Of a DNA stretch of 64,000 nucleotides, positions 10,704 to 20,989 are shown one piece after another. The notes under the pieces were generated by a model. The model was not told the DNA's origin and searched no databases. It saw only the letters and a program-made list of their open reading frames with translations. The stretch comes from Acarospora socialis (taxonomy: Eukaryota > Ascomycota > Lecanoromycetes > Acarosporales > Acarosporaceae), in assembly GCA_025617375.2 (NCBI GenBank), contig JAMYGW020000010.1:1302001-1366000 (forward strand). Reading direction: 5' to 3'. The position numbers and the translations under genes are program-made. Every line of letters starts with the position of its first letter. Within the stretch, counting starts at the first letter, position 1.

Positions 10704-11557
10704 ATGGCCGTCCAGACACGCGATGCGCATGCTGACGGGCAATTTGTCTATTGTGTCAAGACGACAGGCATATACTGTCAGCCCATCTGTAAAGCTCGAC
10801 TTGCTCGGCGTGCCAATGTGAAGTTCCATCACTCCCACATAGAGGCAGAACGGGAGTCATACCGGCCCTGCAAACGGTGCAAACCGGAAACCACGTCGCC
10901 AATGCTGGATCAGCAAAGCATCGTTGTCGAGCGGGCGTGTCAAACTATTGAGAGAGTCGCTACTGGGTCTGACAGCGGCGAGTCGCATACCGATCTAAAG
11001 GCGCTCGCAGCAGGCGCCAATTTGACAAATCGCATTTCCATCGAACCTTCAAAAAGATCACTGGCGTTACCCCAAGGAGCTACAGAGCCTTGATGGAACT
11101 GAGATGGGATGATGGTTCATGTGGAAACCCTTTCGTACCGGAATTGACTCAGCCTTCGTGGCAGCCTTTGTCAGGCAACTGGAGCACACCAAGAACACTC
11201 GCGTCAGCAACAACCGACAGCGCTGATATGGACGAATTCGGCAGGCAGCATCTCAATGAGATCATCCAGTACACCATACAGCCGTGGTGCTCGGGTTACG
11301 TACTTCTTGCAGGCACATCTAGCGGCATCTGTGCGGTAGACACGGCAGACTCGGTCGAAGAGCTGGAGCTCGAATTATATGCTTGCTTCCTAGGATCAGT
11401 CATCGTACTATCGAATTGGCCAGATACTCAGAAGCTCAATCCTGATGATCTATTAGAACGCATGTTTGCCGCAATCATGGAGGCATTAGAGAACCCGACT
11501 GGAAAGGTGTTGAAAATCCCATTCGACCTGGCGAGAAGATTCAAGCAGACGTCATAG
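10704..11557 (+). pseudogene. Ada-type DNA alkylation repair/regulator gene, frameshifted and lacking the methyltransferase active site
   Basis: Related to bacterial and fungal Ada: an N-terminal zinc domain that takes methyl groups from DNA phosphotriesters, an AraC-type HTH, then the O6-methylguanine methyltransferase domain. The zinc domain is intact with all four cysteines (GIYCQPICKARLARRANVKF and CKRCKPE). In the HTH the frame breaks at about 11026-11030: ALAAGANLT is in one frame, SHFHRTFKKITGVTPRSYRAL in the next, as if one A were missing from ACAAATCG. The second frame continues into the N-terminal ribonuclease-like part of the methyltransferase (SGYVLLAGTSSGICAVD) but stops at 11557 before the part that would hold the PCHRV active site. 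The start at 10704 (MAVQTRDAHADGQF) is the first in-frame ATG. Two independent defects suggest decay; a base-call error could explain only the first. Confidence 0.75.
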
Positions 11558-11625
11558 AATCATCCAATGAGGCTTTCATCATAAAGATCTTTATTTGCAA
11601 GTCTGCCCAGAGGAGAAGTGCTAGC

Positions 11626-12276
11626 CTAGACATCAGGCAGCCTATACAGCTCCTCGATATTCGCCAAAGTCGACTTCTCCTTCCTCGCCGACAGGCCTTG
11701 CAAATGCTGAAAATTCATGATCATTGGCCGCCAGGCATTTGCATCAATCCTGTTCACATGTCCAGCCATGCGCAACTTACCCACGACATGGGTCCTCAAC
11801 ACCCTAAGCTCAATCGCCAAAGTAAACCCCTTCGCCTCTCCAGGCGTATTGCTCATCATTTCATGAACGCCCACCAGCTCCGCCTCCATCTGCGCCGCAC
11901 ACCCCCTGATACGCGGCGGTTCGACCAGTTCGGATTTCTCTGGCGTCAGCCCCGCGGTGCTGAACTTGTCCTTCTCGTAGCGGTAACCAAGCGTTTTCTT
12001 AATCTCAGGCACGACCGGTGTTCCGGTCGTGCGTGCGAGCGCGTTGACTTGGTCGACCATGTCGACTGTGGGGAGGTTGAGAACGCACTGCTTGGTGCGG
12101 TGGAGGTTGAGGGTCGTTTGAAAGTTGGCTTCGAGGCCGAGCATGCAGCGGTTGCCGAGCCAGAACGGTGACGAGATGGGTCCGATGTTGGGCGTGCCGT
12201 CTTTGTTGGAGGTGATGACCAGGACGACTGGAGTGCCCCAGTAGAAGATGGCCGGCGAGATGACTGAGTGTGACAT
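11626..12276 (-). CDS. Flavin reductase-like FMN-binding split-barrel protein
   Basis: Single exon of 216 aa. It belongs to the flavin reductase-like/DIM6-NTAB group, whose members bind FMN and reduce flavins or act as the reductase half of two-component oxygenases. The fold is recognisable from the opening VISPAIFYWGTPVVLVITSN, the NIGPISSPFWLGNRCMLGL strand pair, and the KQCVLNLPT block that normally contacts the flavin. No membrane segment or signal peptide is seen. It converges on the Ada pseudogene with only 68 bp between stops. Substrate and partner enzyme cannot be deduced; no oxygenase lies next to it. Confidence 0.75.
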   Translation of the reverse strand: MSHSVISPAIFYWGTPVVLVITSNKDGTPNIGPISSPFWLGNRCMLGLEANFQTTLNLHRTKQCVLNLPTVDMVDQVNALARTTGTPVVPEIKKTLGYRYEKDKFSTAGLTPEKSELVEPPRIRGCAAQMEAELVGVHEMMSNTPGEAKGFTLAIELRVLRTHVVGKLRMAGHVNRIDANAWRPMIMNFQHLQGLSARKEKSTLANIEELYRLPDV

Positions 12277-13235
12277 TATGGTTGCTTGAGATGGGGTGGG
12301 TGGAAGTTGTAAGACTGTAGAAGGGTCAGAATAATCTGTTGGATATATCTCCTGAGATTTCTACGTGGCATATATACCTCCTGGGGTCTGTTTAAGATTC
12401 ACCTGGCTGAAAACGCTCAGACACGTTTCGGCCTATACTGTCTGACTGCACAGCAACGTGGATGAGTCGTGCAAGTTTTGACTGAACTCAATTGGGCCAT
12501 GGACCACTGGCTACTGTGGGAGTCACCTTTTCATGTCGTCAGATGCCGAAATTGTCCATCATGTTCTGGTACGTGTGGCCTGAGCCTTCTGCAACACCAC
12601 TTCATAACACCAATGAAGGTTAACCCCATTGGTCGTTTCGACAGCAAAACATTCCAGGCTTGTCGAACGCGGCCACGCCCCCCTGCGAAGCCTGGTGAAA
12701 CCTTTCAAGCCTAAGTGCAGTAAGATATCAGCCGCTCTATTTTCATTTACAATGATTGGCCAATTCGAGAGCAATGCAGTGCTTATAGTACATGTATCAG
12801 CAAACCTGCCTCGCCTGGTTCCAGGCCTCGATGACTCTGTAGCTTGGGGGTGCCTTGCGAGTAGAGGAATTGCTTTTGAAGTAACCAATGGAAAGAAAGT
12901 GTTGCTGAGAAATTACTCTTGAAGTGACATTGGAAAGAAAGTGTGCCGAGGAATTGCTTTTGAAGTTTACCAATGCTAATGTCAAGCAGCATCATTCGTC
13001 ACATCCAGAGCAATAGTTAGGCCAGAATCCTATCTTTACGGGACATCCAACCGGTTTTAAGATGTATAAATGGTTCAGGAGTGTGTCCTCACTTGAAACT
13101 CCAATACAATATCAGCTTTCAATCCAAAACTAATCATCTCAAATCTCCGTCTCTCACATATCAGGGCGGCTACTGGAGTCCAGTTTCTTAAATAAGGACC
13201 AAAGCCTGCTCCCAATCCTTGACCCTCAAAGAAAC
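12277..13235. other. Intergenic with short tandem repeat
   Basis: About 960 bp between the flavin-reductase-like gene and the DUF1203 gene. No gene is supported. It contains the about 42-bp tandem repeat listed separately. Confidence 0.5.
12864..12980. repeat. About 2.7 tandem copies of a 42-bp unit
   Basis: Units begin GAGGAATTGCTTTTGAAGT at 12864, GAGAAATTACTCTTGAAGT at 12907 and GAGGAATTGCTTTTGAAGT at 12948, each followed by a CAATGGAAAGAAAGTGT-like segment. Copies 1 and 3 are identical over the first 19 bases; copy 2 differs at three. Confidence 0.8.
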
Positions 13236-14049
13236 ATGTCTTCCTCCTCCTACAAGGGCAACGCAGACTCGACGGAAGCCCCCACCCAACTCCAAGCAAA
13301 CCTGGCGCCCGTCCAGTTGAAATACGTCCCCCTCCCAGCTCCTCTCCCTGCTCCTGAGGCCTAGGGTGGCCGTCGGGTCGGGTCAGGGTCGGGTCGGGTC
13401 AGGGTCGGGTCGGGTCAGGCTTGGCAGCCCGCCCATACTAAATATAGTATATCTAACGCTTATTTCTAACGAATCTGGCCCTAAATCAATAGATTGAGGC
13501 TCAAAATTTCTAATAATAGTATATATTCTGACCCTGATTGACCCGCGGGTCGGGTCAGACCAATTGGTTTGACCCTGACTCGACCCGCGGGTCGGGCCAG
13601 GGTCAAGCCGGGTCGGGTCAGGGTCAGGCTGGCCCGACGGTCACCCTACTGAGGCCACACCAACCTCGCTCACCGCATCCGAGGGCGTGCGCCCTCCTTG
13701 CCGCCGCTGCCTTATCGACGCAAGCCCTGGCGACTTACTCAACCTCGTCGCCTACGACCCCTTCCCAGCCGACAGTGTCACACCCTACCGTGGCACGGGC
13801 CCCATCTTCGTCCACGCCCACGACTGCGGTCTCTTCGACGGTGACGTTTTGCCGGAGAGACAGACGAGGAGATTGCTGTCAGTGAGGGCGTATGATGAGA
13901 GACACATGATGGTGGCGGCGGAGGTGGTGGAGGGGAGTGAACTGGAGAGGGTGGCTTGGGGGATGTTGGCAGATGAAAAGGTGAAGTATGTCAATGTGCA
14001 TAATGCGAAGCCGGGCTGTTTTGCTGTCAGGGTTGAGCGTGCTTGGTAG
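13236..14049 (+). pseudogene. DUF1203-family gene split by a MITE
   Basis: The 5' part (13236-13361, starting MSSSSYKGNADST) and the 3' part (13657-14049) together form a DUF1203-type protein of about 172 aa when the 287-bp element and one target-site copy are left out. The 3' part shows the family features: PCRRCLIDASPGDLL with a CxxC, AYDPF, PYRGTGPIFVHAHDC and a C-terminal VHNAKPGCFAVRVERAW. The function of the family is unknown. The insertion introduces an in-frame TAG directly after the left target site, and its total length of 295 bp (element plus duplication) also shifts the frame. The rest of both halves looks undamaged, which argues for a recent hit. Whether a truncated product or splicing around the element occurs cannot be told. 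Confidence 0.75.
13362..13648. mobile_element. hAT-like MITE, 287 bp, with 8-bp target-site duplication
   Basis: The left end TAGGGTGGCCGTCGGG and the reverse complement of the right end TAGGGTGACCGTCGGG form a 16-bp terminal inverted repeat with one mismatch. The element is flanked by perfect CTGAGGCC copies at 13354-13361 and 13649-13656. An 8-bp duplication and YARNG-type termini fit the hAT superfamily. Both ends carry subterminal arrays of GGGTCGGGTCAG-like units, in inverted orientation relative to each other, around an AT-rich centre. It has no coding capacity, so it is non-autonomous. The perfect target duplication and near-perfect termini suggest recent movement. Confidence 0.88.
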
Positions 14050-15342
14050 AGGAGATTGCGAGTGAGGACGGAAAGAGAAGTAAGATCTATTGCGACTGAG
14101 CGTGCTTTTGGATAAAAGATAGTAATTATCTTCCTTCTATGGTTGTAGCTCGAGAGCACTACTTCTGCTCATTCTATCCTGCATTCTCTGAGGAACTTCA
14201 ACCGCCTCATCACAGCTCGGTAAATGACAAGGCCCTGGACCTTTTGCTCCATTGTATGAATGACTGCTGGAGTAACGTTTCCCTGCAAATCTCTGATGGA
14301 TAAACTTCGGACTTTCAGATCCGTATGGTAGGTCTTGCTAAAGATTCGTAAAAGGTAGGAGGGGTGGTGTCTTCTTGGCGGTCAGCTGTTGTGGTTCGAT
14401 GAAGCTGAGAATACACCGCAGCATAATGCTTGCTTATGAATCTCGAGGCGCGGGCTTTGCGCTAAAGGGACTCAAGGGCTGATATCAAGCGAGGAGAAGA
14501 TCTGGAAACAGTCAGTGTTCAATTGGAACAAAGGGCGGTCCTTGAGCTTGCCCTTTGGTTCAATTTCTAGTCTGCCGTTGCCCGGGAAGTAGGGCTCGCC
14601 GTCGGTTAGTGAGTATGCCCCAAACTGAATGCGCGATTGTGCCATAGCTTCCCTGCGTAAGACCTCTTTTACTTCAGGTCGTCATCCCACTACTCCATGC
14701 TCGTCTCTATATTAAAGTAGACTACCATAACAAAAGAAAGTCGCAGATTGCGACACCTCAGAATCTTGCCTATGACCACTTACTTGTTGCTCTGCTACCA
14801 CCTTTGTCACAGTTGTTACGGTCGCGTTTGCGCACCTAAACTACGAAGGAACTGTAAGGTATTTCTAGGTCTTAAATGCCAAGAGTTCAATGGAAAAGCT
14901 GACCATGTCACATGGAGGGCCCCATGACAAACTGTCACCGATGCAATGCTGCTGCCCAGCCGCTTCTTCTTCCCCCACCAAGCTTTGTGAGCTCGCAATT
15001 GGTGACCCCAACGTCAGCGGAAACGCAAGCCATGCAAAACCCTGCACGGGACTCGTACGCACTCACTCTTCCGGCGCTGTTTACAGGGCGAACAGGGCCC
15101 TAATAGCGTCCTGAGGTCAGTGATTTCAGGCGTCCGATGGCTAGCAATGTGTGGGTAGGAGTACAATAATGAGCAAAGGCGCAACATATAAGCATCTTCT
15201 GTCAGCGAGCGTTGCACACTACCCAAATCTCATTTCGTCTTCCACCCTCTTTGCAACAGACGACGATGCCATAGTATACGTTGTCAACTGTACCCCGCAA
15301 ACTGATTAAGCCACTACCACATCGGCATTTCATTCACCTAGA
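14050..15342. other. Intergenic, no gene recognised
   Basis: About 1.3 kb upstream of the HET-domain gene. Short frames on both strands lack splice-supported continuation and family features. The last 150 bp form the HET gene leader. Confidence 0.45.
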
Positions 15343-18195
15343 ATGACTGACGTGGGGCCTACCAAGGACGATGCCTTGCCAAATGGAACGAACAGCCCCG
15401 CGGTCGCGAACCATAACGCTCGGAAGCCCAGCGACCAGGACCCACGCCTTTGCGAATGCTGTCAAGGTCTGGGCCTAAGCTTGGACAAGTTTGTAATTCA
15501 GGATCATGATGCTTTGAACCCGCCGCAAAGCTCGCAATTCACTGCAAAATCTACGAATGCGAAATACTCGCTCGGATTGTTATCAGACATTTGGGCAAAG
15601 AGTTCCACATGCTCGTTATGCTACCTCGTGGCGCAGTCGGTGAACGCTTCACAGGTGTCTCTCACACGACCTGAGCTTTTGCAAGCGAAGTGTGCTGCCA
15701 TCTGGGAAATTGATGGACGAGGTCGTTCTAAAGATGGGTCTGTACGGCCTCGCACGCGTCGCATTCGTCTGAGCTGGGACCTTGATGGCCTTGAAGACTC
15801 CCATCTGGTCTTCATGGCGCCGGAGAAATACATTCGATTTAACTCTGATGCCAGGAACGTTTGGGATAAACGGTCCCTTTACCTGGGAAGGACTGTCTCA
15901 CCGTACGGCAACAAGACTGTTCTGATGAAGAGCTGGTTAGATGGTTGCTGTCGCGGACACGTCGGCCAGTGCCTCAAGAGACATGATCGAGATTTTGAAG
16001 ACATGGTTCGCCAATCCTACTTTGGAGTCATTGACATCCTCGACATGCGCCTTGTAGCACTTCCATATAAAGTGGTTGGCAGGCCGATGCCTAAAGCACA
16101 TGATCGCTTTGGCAGCAGTGAGAGTAGTAACTATGGTAACTCAGACGTGATGGGTCCACGAGTTGAAATTTACGAAAGTGGAGAGATGCTGGAGGTAGCT
16201 GATTTCATTGCCCTGAGTTATGTTTGGGGCCCAGGAACTTCCAAGCCACCTTACACCACCACGTTGGAGAACGTCCTAATCCACCGCAATCCAGGGGGTT
16301 TGGAACGTTGCCTTGATCGACTTCCCATAGTGGTGCAAGATGCAATCGAGCTCGTACGGCGGCTCGGGTTCCGATATCTCTGGGTAGACTCTCTCTGCAT
16401 CATTCAAAACAGCGACCGATCATGGAAGCTCAATGCAAGTGTCATGGATCTGATATATAGTAACGCTACCCTGACGATTTGTGCTGCTGATGGAGCAACC
16501 TCTAACACGAGACTGAAGGCCCTATACCCCAGTCCGGATGCTATAGATCAACACACAGCACAGTGCACCCCGAGTGTACGGCTTATGGTGTCTCATTTGG
16601 CTGAGAGTGCAATCAGGGCCTCTGTCTGGAACTCTCGGGCTTGGACATTTCAAGAGCGGCTTCTCTCCCGACGCTGCCTCATCTTCACAGAGGGTCGGGT
16701 GTTCTTCCAATGCCGTGCTACTACAATGTCAGAGGATATTGTGGCAGAATCAGAAGGTTCCGGATGGTCGCTTGACCTAGTGCAGGCACCACCACGGTTG
16801 CTGCGGGAGCTCAAGACTCGGCCGTTTTGGGTCTACATTCAATGTGTGTGCCTCTATTCCTCCAGGGCTCTGACGAAGCAGAAGGATATTCTGGCTGCAT
16901 TCAATGGTGTCTCGAACCGTATCAGCAAGGTCATGGAGGCGCCATTCATCTTCGGTTTACCCAGCTCTCATTTCGATCTAGCGCTTCTTTGGCAGCCAAA
17001 ATCTGCGCTTGAGCGTCGCAGGATCGATTCTCAAGGAGAACGCCAACAGGTTGAACAGCCAGAGTTCCCGAGTTGGTCCTGGTGCGGATGGATGGCTTCG
17101 ACCTTTCAGCACGCGAATGGTGTAGAATATGAAAGCAATATGGTCGAGGGCTGTCTAGCAAACGTCCGAGAATGGCTTCTTCACCACACATGGATTCGCT
17201 GGTACATCAGGGACGGACACGGTAACCTCCGGCCCATCTGGGACGGCACGAAGGCTACCGAAAACCGACTTGGGGAATCACGTTGGAGAGGCTACAGAGT
17301 CATAAGCAACACTGAGAATGTGTTTGACGACCAGGACATCGAATATCCTGACACTCCTGATGCCCAACTCCTGACATACGATTACCGTCCCGATGAGAGG
17401 AAGGAGTTCCAGAACCACGGATACGACAACCACAGAGGCACGAGAATGATAGTTCCCAGAATAGAGCAAGATATTAGACGACTGGGCAAGGTTAACCAGC
17501 CATGCAGGCCGTATGAGCGGCCCAATAGACACCAGCTAGGCCCAGAGCGCGTCCGCGTCGTTCCTGAAGACGATTGGTCTGACGTCGTGGAGAAACCCTC
17601 CGGATACGATTCGGACCAGGACCGTGAGCCTAAGTGTCGTTCTGATGATTATGGCCGGTACCCATCACATACCACGCTGCGCAACAGTTATCGCAGGTTT
17701 CAGCGGACGTTCCCGGAGAACCCGTATCGAGTCGTGGTAACTGACTATAGGCGTGAGGTAGATAGAGAATTCCCAGATCAACCACTTCTTCAGTTTTGGA
17801 CTTGGTCAGCTGCACTCCGTGTGCTACCGGCAGCTAAAGGAGACGAGAAGCTTGGAGCTGGACTGCAAAGGCATGACATTGCCGACGACGTAGGGGACTG
17901 GTGTGGTTCCATTGTGCTCGACGAGGCGTGGGCGGCCAAACATGACTTGAAGAAGCGGGAATTCGAGTTCATTGCCATCTCGGAAGCGAAGAATTTCACC
18001 AAGGAGGAATGCGAGGTCTGGACGTACTACATACCGAAGGAGAGGGACCAGAGTGAATGGAATCTCTACTATGTATTGCTTGTGGAGGAGAGAAACAGTA
18101 TGGTCAAGCAACGGGTAGCGCTCGGGAAGGTCTTCCGTGCGGCTTTTGAGAATACTGTTCCCGGTCAGACTTGGAAAGAGATTGTGCTCGGATGA
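15343..18195 (+). CDS. HET-domain (heterokaryon incompatibility) protein
   Basis: Single-exon gene of 950 aa with a HET domain (PF06985 type) at about residues 285-440. Visible hallmarks are FIALSYVWGPG, LPIVVQDAIELVRRLGFRYLWVDSLCIIQ, IYSNATLTICAAD and, further on, SRAWTFQERLLSRRCLIF. In other filamentous fungi HET proteins trigger growth arrest or cell death on fusion with non-self. A CECCQGLGL cysteine cluster near residue 38 and a second CSLCYLV cluster near residue 90 precede the domain, as in many HET proteins. The C-terminal 350 residues are polar, rich in Arg, Asp and Tyr, and show no domain I recognise. There is no NACHT, WD or ankyrin module. The start is the first ATG of the frame. 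Confidence 0.9.
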   Translation: MTDVGPTKDDALPNGTNSPAVANHNARKPSDQDPRLCECCQGLGLSLDKFVIQDHDALNPPQSSQFTAKSTNAKYSLGLLSDIWAKSSTCSLCYLVAQSVNASQVSLTRPELLQAKCAAIWEIDGRGRSKDGSVRPRTRRIRLSWDLDGLEDSHLVFMAPEKYIRFNSDARNVWDKRSLYLGRTVSPYGNKTVLMKSWLDGCCRGHVGQCLKRHDRDFEDMVRQSYFGVIDILDMRLVALPYKVVGRPMPKAHDRFGSSESSNYGNSDVMGPRVEIYESGEMLEVADFIALSYVWGPGTSKPPYTTTLENVLIHRNPGGLERCLDRLPIVVQDAIELVRRLGFRYLWVDSLCIIQNSDRSWKLNASVMDLIYSNATLTICAADGATSNTRLKALYPSPDAIDQHTAQCTPSVRLMVSHLAESAIRASVWNSRAWTFQERLLSRRCLIFTEGRVFFQCRATTMSEDIVAESEGSGWSLDLVQAPPRLLRELKTRPFWVYIQCVCLYSSRALTKQKDILAAFNGVSNRISKVMEAPFIFGLPSSHFDLALLWQPKSALERRRIDSQGERQQVEQPEFPSWSWCGWMASTFQHANGVEYESNMVEGCLANVREWLLHHTWIRWYIRDGHGNLRPIWDGTKATENRLGESRWRGYRVISNTENVFDDQDIEYPDTPDAQLLTYDYRPDERKEFQNHGYDNHRGTRMIVPRIEQDIRRLGKVNQPCRPYERPNRHQLGPERVRVVPEDDWSDVVEKPSGYDSDQDREPKCRSDDYGRYPSHTTLRNSYRRFQRTFPENPYRVVVTDYRREVDREFPDQPLLQFWTWSAALRVLPAAKGDEKLGAGLQRHDIADDVGDWCGSIVLDEAWAAKHDLKKREFEFIAISEAKNFTKEECEVWTYYIPKERDQSEWNLYYVLLVEERNSMVKQRVALGKVFRAAFENTVPGQTWKEIVLG

Positions 18196-18996
18196 GCGAC
18201 TGTCATGAGATCGGGCCTCTCTCCTCCAGGCCGGCATCAAAACTCACCACAGCTTTATATAGGTTGGGAGCACTCTGTAGAGTACAAGAGAATCTTGGAG
18301 TATGAGAGTTTATATCAAGTATTATTTAGATGATATGAGATCTAGCTTCGTGTACGGTCTAACTTACGAAGAACACAGTTCATGGGAGCCACTTTCGGCC
18401 ACCTTAATCCGGGGCCAGAAGTGGACCGCTGGGGCAAGTCGATTGGTTGAGTGGGATGGTGGGGGTGAAGGTAAGGTAGGTGAAGGGTATCTCACCTTCC
18501 AGGAACAGCCTGGTGGTTCGAAGCTTTCGGTAGCTTATCGCTAGAGAAAGATCCCGCTCAACGTATCTCAGGGTTTACCAGGCAGAAAGCAGCTGTACTA
18601 GCTCTAGTAGAAAGAATGAACATAAACTCAGCTACGGAAGGGTGATTTGTTCGTAACAAGAATGCTTTATTTCTCTGATCTGACAGGCTTGGAGTAGTTT
18701 CTTACAGCGTCAAAAACAGTCCGCTGGAGAGGGTCATGTGACCTGGTGGGCCACTCGCGTGGTTGCTCCGGCAAATAGCCCGTAAACAACCTTGGCGGCT
18801 GGAAGCGCATATCTATCGCTTCCACCTCTCTCCCAACCCACACCACACATTCTAGCTAAAGTACAATTCTTTGTGAATATTACTACCAGAACTGTTTCTC
18901 TAGAACTACCTCTACGCTTCTATCCCATCTCAAGAGGCAGCGAACACCCCATTATACCTTACGCTCTAGCTATACACTCTACATCCCCTCGCCGCA
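18196..18996. other. Intergenic, HET gene to RHO4
   Basis: About 800 bp. An open stretch at 18302-18544 (80 codons) has no recognisable features and is not called. The last 200 bp are pyrimidine-rich, as expected of the RHO4 leader. Confidence 0.45.
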
Positions 18997-19956
18997 ATGT
19001 CCGGCTACGCTGTGGAAGAAAACTATGACTATCTCCGCCGTCAACCATCCGTTATGCAAGAGCAAAGGCGCCCAGGCTCACTTTCACCTCGCCGAAAGCC
19101 GACCCGCCAAGACAGCGCACGAGCGAGCAATGGTACCGTGAGCACGGAGATGAGCACCTCGACCGACAGAATGTCGGCCGCCACACATGTAACACAACCG
19201 CCTTCGTATTCGAAGAAATTCGTAGTGGTGGGAGATGGAGGATGCGGCAAGACGTGTCTACTCATCAGCTACAGTCAAGGTTACTTCCCAGAGGTAGGAC
19301 TGCTCTTTTCCAGAATAGCGCTCCCTGCTGACCAGACGGCGCACAGAAATACGTTCCGACTGTATTCGAAAACTACATCACCCATACAACGCATCAACCG
19401 ACGGGAAAGACGGTCGAGCTCGCGCTGTGGGACACGGCCGGACAGGAAGAATACGATCGTCTGCGGCCTCTCTCCTACCCGGAGACGGACCTGCTGTTCG
19501 TCTGCTTCGCCATCGACTGCCCGAATTCTCTGGAAAACGTAATGGACAAGGTAAGTCCTCTACCATGGTCCGCCACGCACGTACCAGACTGACCAATCTC
19601 CACAGTGGTACCCCGAAGTCCTCCACTTCTGTCCGACCACCCCTCTCATCCTCATCGGGCTCAAATCCGACCTCCGCACCAAACGGACCTGCATCGACCT
19701 CCTGAAGACTCAAGGTCTCACCCCCGTCACGCCCGAGCAAGGCCAGGCCGTCGCGGAACGCATGGGCGCCATGTACGTGGAGTGCAGCAGCAAAGAGATG
19801 AAGGGCGTCGACGACGTCTTCGAGCTGGCCGTCAACACGGCCGTCGGCCGCGAGCACGAGATCAAGCGGTGGGAAAGCAACCAGGGTGCCAGTCGCTCTG
19901 CCAGCGGTGGAGCGGGAGGCAAGAAGATCAAAAAGACGCGGTGCAGGATTCTTTGA
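18997..19956 (+). CDS. RHO4: Rho4 family small GTPase
   Basis: Rho GTPase that controls septation, formins and cell-wall integrity at the cell cortex. Join 18997-19293, 19347-19550, 19606-19956 gives 283 aa; introns are 53 and 55 bp. A non-conserved N-terminal extension of about 70 residues, typical of fungal Rho4, precedes the G1 loop [11 protein letters not shown]. Further motifs are VPTVFENY (switch I), [17 protein letters not shown] (switch II), a KSDLR variant of the G4 NKxD motif and ECSSKE (G5). The C-terminus is polybasic (KKIKKTR) and ends in the CAAX box CRIL, expected to be geranylgeranylated. The N-terminal extension and the Rho-specific insert separate it from Cdc42, Rac and Rho1. 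Confidence 0.93.
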
Positions 19957-20413
19957 ATCGCTTTTCGCCTTGGTTTGCGTCGGGTAGGGTATCTGGAGAG
20001 ACGCGATCACGCATACATGGGGCAACGACGACTCGCTTCTTGCATATGTCCATGCTTGTTTCTGTCATGCAACTTGGGTAGCGGGAAGAGCACGCTCGCA
20101 GCGTTCCGGAGTTCTGGCGCGAGATCCCTCCGCATAGGCGCTTCTGCTTTATTTCCATTTTCATTCGTTTCGACCCAACAGCGCTGGGCCTAATGTCCAT
20201 ACTGAATCCAAGCCTTTCAGGCGCGTCAATATTCTGATCCGCTCCCAACCATACGTGCCACCGCTGTGATATCAAATTGCTTTGCGTAAATCTAGACGCA
20301 TGTCGTCGAACTCGCACCCGCGCCCGCTCCGCATGCACCCATAACTCGTCCACATTCCCCCTACACCATACTTCTCGTCAAACCAACCCCTCGCTACCCC
20401 TCATCGAGCCCCC
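19957..20413. other. Intergenic between convergent RHO4 and DAD1
   Basis: About 460 bp of overlapping or adjacent 3' UTRs. The plus-strand frame at 20277-20720 is the C-rich antisense of DAD1 and its low-complexity tail. Confidence 0.5.
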
Positions 20414-20989
20414 TCACCTCCCCCCCCCTCCCTCCTCCTCTTCTCCCTCTCCCTCTCCACCCCCCTCCTCCACCTCACCATCCCCATCAGCTTCCCTCTC
20501 CTCCCCTTCCCTACTCATCACGCCCTCAAACCTTGACCACAGCGCCTCCACCGACCCGAACTCATTGCCTACCTACATCCCCCACATCAGCACGCTTTCC
20601 ACCTCCCTTGCCCCTCATTCCGCCCGTCAGAACCCCACAAAGAAGAAGAAACAAAGGCACCCAAAAAAAATAGAAAACCTACAGCAACGACCCCCTCCAA
20701 CGCCCGGTTCAGTTTATTGATGTTCTGCAGCACGTGTTCGAGACTCTACCCCCCGCCGTAACCGTAGCCCGGCACCGCAGTCAACAAACGCAATACTTTA
20801 CCGAGCCCTGGGAAAAGCCTTTCTTCTGAATGTATGTACGGAGTGAAGACGGCGGAGAAGGGGAAAGGGGAAAGGACGTACGACGGCGATTTCGGAGACC
20901 AGGAAGGCGCGTTGCTGGTGGAAGTAGGAGTCGTCTTTGTTGGAGGTGGGGTTGGTGGCGGGTGGGCGCGAGGGGTGGGTGGTGGACAT
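20414..20989 (-). CDS. DAD1: DASH/Dam1 complex subunit Dad1
   Basis: Subunit of the DASH (Dam1) ring that couples kinetochores to microtubules. Three exons on the minus strand, 20989-20882, 20745-20679, 20568-20414, give 109 aa; introns are 136 and 110 bp. The spliced protein reads MSTTHPSRPP, then YFHQQRAFLVSEIA, then across intron 1 VSLEHVLQNINKLNRALEGV, then across intron 2 AVGNEFGSVEALWSRFEGVM, which is the Dad1 core. The tail after the core is unusual: about 40 residues almost only Glu and Gly, encoded by a purine-rich tract. No single frame is long, so simple ORF calling would miss this gene. The core match makes the identification strong. Confidence 0.85.

Noticed and set aside
13362-13648. 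MITE considered as an intron of the DUF1203 gene
   Set aside because: It starts TAGGG rather than GT, has transposon termini and an 8-bp target duplication, and the frame is restored only when one target copy is also removed.
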